This document shows, one piece after another, positions 61,443 to 64,000 of a stretch of 64,000 nt of DNA (within the stretch, counting starts at the first letter, position 1; every line of letters begins with the position of its first letter). This stretch comes from Crossiella sp. SN42 (GTDB lineage Bacteria > Actinomycetota > Actinomycetes > Mycobacteriales > Pseudonocardiaceae): positions 1 to 64,000 of the forward strand of contig NZ_JAMHIV010000021.1 of NCBI RefSeq assembly GCF_023897065.1, in the 5' to 3' direction. Below the pieces are notes generated by a model. That model was given only the letters and a program-made list of their open reading frames with translations. It did not search any database and was not told the DNA's origin. The position numbers and the translations under genes were made by a program.

Positions 61443-62591
61443 TCACTTACCGGGATCGACACCGAAAGCCTTCGCCAGGTCGTCCAGCACCACGTGCGCG
61501 CCTTGCAGGCTCACCGAGGAGATCCAGGTGGTATCCGAAACATCGTGCACCTGGCCCTTCAGCTGCGCCCACAGCGGATTGGCCTGGAACTTCTCCTTCG
61601 CCTTCACCGAGTCGCCCTTGGCATCCGGGAAGGCGGTGACGAACACCTGGTCGGCATCGGCCCGCAGGATGTTCTCCGGGCTCAGCTCGACGAAGATCTG
61701 CGCCGCGTTCGGGTCGTTCTGCTCCGCGGGCCGCCCCAGACCGGTGTCCTTGAGCACGATGCCGATGAAGCTGTTCATCGAGTAGGCCCTGGTCGGCCCG
61801 TCCACGAACCGGACCACCGAGACCGTCGGCGTCTTGCCCGCCTTGGCCCTGATCGCCGCGCCGACCTTGGCCGCCCGGTCCTCATAGGCCTTGATCTTGG
61901 TCTCGGCCAGTTGCTCCTTGCCCAGCGCCTTGCCGGCCAGCCGGATGTTGTCCTTCCAGGTCTTGCCGGTCTCCGCGCTGAACACGGTCGGCTTGCGCGC
62001 CGACAGTGCGGCGTAGAGGTTCTCGTGCCGGACCTTGGCGGAGAGGATCAGGTCTGGGTCGGCCACCAGCACCTGCTCCAGCCTGGCCTGCTCCAGCTGG
62101 CCGACCGGCTTGGCGTTCTTGGCGTACTTCTCCGCCTCGGCCGCCAGGTAGTCCGGGAACTTGTCCCCGGTGGCCGGGAACTGGGTGTAGGCGGCCAGCT
62201 GGGTCTCCAGCGCGAACACCGCGTCCACGTAGGAGCTGTCCAGCGCGGCCACCTTGGCCGGCTGCTTCTCGATGGTGGTCTTGCCCATCGCGTGCTCGAT
62301 GGTGCGCGGGAACCCGGCGGCCGACCCCCCGGGGGCCGTCGAGCTGGTCTGAGGGCTGCCGCCACCGCCACAGGCGCTGACGAGCAGGGCCGTGACGGCG
62401 AGGACGGCCAGCGTTCCAGACCGTGTCCGCCCCGCTCCGCCCGCGCTAGCCGCGCCGATTCGGCCGCTGGCGGCACGGCCGGAGTGCCCGAATACGCCCG
62501 GTATGAGGACACTCCGGCCGCGCCCCCAGCGGCCGAATCGATCACGGCTCCCACGGGCGGAGCGGGGCGGACACGGCCTGGGCCTGGTCAT
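61443..62591 (-). CDS. Iron-siderophore ABC transporter binding lipoprotein (FecB type)
   Basis: 382 residues as read. The mature part (from ~residue 75) is a class III binding protein: KVAALDSSYVDAVFALETQLAAY, LEQVLVADPDLILSAKVRHENLYAALSARKPTVFS and TWISSVSLQGAHVVLDDLAKAF. The lipoprotein signal SGTLAVLAVTALLVSAC (Cys ~74) is unusually far from the start: the first ~55 residues are encoded by a large palindrome (62416-62581). The ATG at 62591 has AAGGACCGCT upstream. Removing the palindrome would leave MTRP joined to RTRSGTLAV, a normal signal. Divergent from two FecCD permeases; probable iron control by a DtxR/IdeR-like box. Confidence 0.85.
   Translation of the reverse strand: MTRPRPCPPRSARGSRDRFGRWGRGRSVLIPGVFGHSGRAASGRIGAASAGGAGRTRSGTLAVLAVTALLVSACGGGGSPQTSSTAPGGSAAGFPRTIEHAMGKTTIEKQPAKVAALDSSYVDAVFALETQLAAYTQFPATGDKFPDYLAAEAEKYAKNAKPVGQLEQARLEQVLVADPDLILSAKVRHENLYAALSARKPTVFSAETGKTWKDNIRLAGKALGKEQLAETKIKAYEDRAAKVGAAIRAKAGKTPTVSVVRFVDGPTRAYSMNSFIGIVLKDTGLGRPAEQNDPNAAQIFVELSPENILRADADQVFVTAFPDAKGDSVKAKEKFQANPLWAQLKGQVHDVSDTTWISSVSLQGAHVVLDDLAKAFGVDPGK
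62416..62581. repeat. ~165-bp near-perfect palindrome inside the lipoprotein 5' coding region
   Basis: The outer arms 62421-62443 and 62554-62576 are exact 23-bp complements, extended by CCAG/CTGG. Inner arms continue nearly to the centre (GATTCGGCCGCTGG and CGGCCGGAGTG on both sides) with few mismatches, leaving a ~5-nt loop around 62495-62499. No transposase is encoded; the form is that of a MITE or other hairpin element. Confidence 0.85.
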
Positions 62592-62609
62592 AGCGGTCCT
62601 TCCATTCGG

Positions 62610-62628
62610 TTAGGCTTGCCTCAGTAGA
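62610..62628. promoter_or_regulatory. Probable DtxR/IdeR iron box
   Basis: TTAGGCTTGCCTCAGTAGA matches the 19-bp consensus TTAGGTTAGSCTAACCTAA at about 12 positions, mainly in the left half, and lies between the divergent binding-protein and permease genes. Binding by DtxR/IdeR with Fe2+ would repress both. Confidence 0.6.
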
Positions 62629-62644
62629 GGATAGGAGCCGCAGC

Positions 62645-63697
62645 ATGACCCGTGCCGCGATCGCGCCCGGGTCCGTGGTTCCGGTCCCGGTGCGCAGGCG
62701 TCGACGTGTGCTGGGCTTGGCGCTGCTCACCGTGCTGCTGGTGCTCTCGCTGGTGGCCAGTGTCGCCATCGGCGCGAAGCCGGTCCCGCTGGCCGACGTG
62801 TGGCATGCGCTGACCGCGCCGACGGGCGCCGAGAACGACCTGATCGTGAACTCGCTGCGCATCCCGCGCACCGTCCTCGGCCTGCTGGTCGGCCTGGCCC
62901 TGGGCATCGCGGGCGCGCTGCTGCAGGGCCACACCCGCAACCCGCTGGCCGATCCCGGCCTGCTCGGGGTGAACCAGGGCGCGGCGTTCGCGGTGGTGCT
63001 GGCGATCTTCACCTTCGGCCTCACCGACCTGTACAGCTTCGTCTGGTTCGCCTTCGCCGGGGCGCTGCTGGCCACCGTGGTGGTCTTCGCGATCGGCTCC
63101 GCGGGCACCAGGGGCCGGGGCGGGCCGACCCCGGTGACGCTGGCCCTCTCCGGCGCGGCGGTCTCGGCCTTCCTGTACGCGCTCAGCTCCGCGCTGATCC
63201 TGCTGGACGCGCAGAGCCTGGAGACCTTCCGGTTCTGGCGCAGCGGCTCGCTGGCCGGCCGGGACCCGGAGATCATCCTGCAGGTGCTGCCGTTCCTGCT
63301 GGCCGGACTGCTGCTCGCGCTGGTCAACGGGCCCGGCCTGAACGCGATCTCCCTCGGCGACGACGTGGCCCGCTCGCTCGGCCAGCGGATCTGGCTGACC
63401 AGGGCGGTGGGCATCGCCGCGGTGACCCTGCTGACCGGGGCCGCGGTCTCGGCCTGCGGGCCGATCGGGTTCGTCGGGCTGATCGTGCCGCACCTGGCCC
63501 GCGCCATCACCGGGCCGGACTACCGCTGGCTGCTGCCCTACGCCGGGCTGATCGGCGCGGTGCTGGTGCTGGTCTCCGACGTGCTCGGCCGGGTGCTGGC
63601 CAGGCCGGGCGAGCTCCAGGTCGGCATCATGCTGGCGCTGGTCGGCTCGCCGTTCTTCGTGGCGCTGGTGCGCCGCCGGAAGCTGGTGAGCCTGTGA
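62645..63697 (+). CDS. FecCD-type iron-siderophore ABC permease
   Basis: 350 residues and about ten helices: SLRIPRTVLGLLVGLALGIAGALLQGHTRNPLADPGLLGVNQGAAFAVVLAI, and the ATPase-contact/signature region TGAAVSACGPIGFVGLIVPHLARAITGPDYRWLLPYAGLIGAVLVLVSDVLGR. Imports ferric siderophores with the binding lipoprotein. AGGAGCCGC precedes the ATG; the stop overlaps the next permease (GTGA). Confidence 0.94.
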   Translation: MTRAAIAPGSVVPVPVRRRRRVLGLALLTVLLVLSLVASVAIGAKPVPLADVWHALTAPTGAENDLIVNSLRIPRTVLGLLVGLALGIAGALLQGHTRNPLADPGLLGVNQGAAFAVVLAIFTFGLTDLYSFVWFAFAGALLATVVVFAIGSAGTRGRGGPTPVTLALSGAAVSAFLYALSSALILLDAQSLETFRFWRSGSLAGRDPEIILQVLPFLLAGLLLALVNGPGLNAISLGDDVARSLGQRIWLTRAVGIAAVTLLTGAAVSACGPIGFVGLIVPHLARAITGPDYRWLLPYAGLIGAVLVLVSDVLGRVLARPGELQVGIMLALVGSPFFVALVRRRKLVSL

Positions 63698-64000
63698 CCA
63701 CCAAGCTCGCGCCGGTGCCCGGCCGTCCCGCACTGCGGCTGGGCGGCGGCTCCTGGACGCTGCGGCTGCGCGCCGCGGCCGTGCCCGTGCTCGGCCTGGC
63801 CGCGCTGGTGTTCGTACTGGCGCTCAACCTGACCCTCGGCGACTTCCCGATCAGCCTCGGCGAGGTCTTCGCCGCGCTCTTCGGCGGCGGCGAGGAAGCG
63901 CACCGGTTCATCCTGTTCGACCTGCGGCTGCCCAGGGCGCTGACCGGCGCGCTGGTCGGCGCCGCGCTCGGCCTGGCCGGGGCGATCACCCAGTCCATCG
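63694..64000 (+). CDS. Second FecCD-type permease (cut by the window end)
   Basis: The first 102 residues are present: a basic lead, the first membrane helix (AVPVLGLAALVFVLALNLTLGD), then FDLRLPRALTGALVGAALGLAGAITQSI, the RLPRxLxxxLVGAALALAGAxxQ signature of FecCD permeases. GTG start in a GTGA overlap with the first permease; the two form the heterodimeric channel. An ATPase gene is expected downstream outside the window. Confidence 0.92.
   Translation, partial: MTTKLAPVPGRPALRLGGGSWTLRLRAAAVPVLGLAALVFVLALNLTLGDFPISLGEVFAALFGGGEEAHRFILFDLRLPRALTGALVGAALGLAGAITQSI

Overview
The window is high-GC DNA from an actinobacterium. Gene order matches the Mycobacterium tuberculosis chromosome in two long blocks (Rv3656c-Rv3644c and Rv3628-Rv3597c equivalents). 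Gene content (prim-pol next to the tad helicase, MFS/dTMP-kinase-like fusion, NuoD-like gene beside a MidA-type methyltransferase, DUF6779, frequent GTG starts and GTGA/ATGA overlaps) points to Pseudonocardiales (Crossiella/Saccharothrix/Amycolatopsis-like). The genus cannot be fixed from the sequence alone.

Layout. 0.2-5.1 kb: end of a Flp/tad pilus operon (DUF4244 pilin, TadE, TadE-like), a primase-polymerase domain protein and the convergent 'helicase/secretion neighbourhood' helicase. 5.3-17.1 kb: proton-pumping pyrophosphatase, a lipoprotein, a conserved hypothetical, a secreted serine protease, topA, a small membrane protein, an MFS protein fused to a degenerate dTMP-kinase domain, and DNA polymerase III delta-prime. 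17.1-21.9 kb: an accessory unsaturated-uronate cluster (kduD, kduI, LctP-type permease, GH88 hydrolase), with a probable IclR remnant behind kduD. 21.9-34.9 kb: mixed genes: a surface protein, tRNA-Thr(CGT), methyltransferase, two tandem DinB proteins, ASCH and CNNM proteins, cspA with a structured leader, a phage-type amidase, an excalibur protein, a thioesterase, and a MarR/DHA2 efflux pair.

35.0-49.6 kb: ppa, dacB, a zinc metalloprotease, tilS, hpt, a VWA protein, ftsH and the folate operon folE-folP-folB-folK, followed by a TPR gene and DUF3180. folE carries a complete 324-residue LAGLIDADG intein placed exactly before the zinc-binding Cys of its active site. 49.7-61.3 kb: DUF6779, a truncated MarR/VOC pair, the NuoD-like/MidA-like pair, PrsW, the DUF2520 protein, panC-panD-coaX (pantothenate to CoA), a methyltransferase, lysS and lsr2. 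61.4-64.0 kb: a divergent, probably iron-regulated siderophore ABC system (binding lipoprotein and two FecCD permeases, the second cut by the window end). The lipoprotein gene has a roughly 165-bp near-perfect palindrome in its 5' coding region.

Most interesting items: the folE intein together with an apparent CTG start; the NuoD-like/NDUFAF7-like pair in which the Arg methylated in human complex I is conserved; the palindrome inside the siderophore lipoprotein gene; the duplicated SD-start unit before kduD; and the IclR-like internal-deletion remnant next to the uronate genes. No rRNA, CRISPR array, transposase or integrase was seen.
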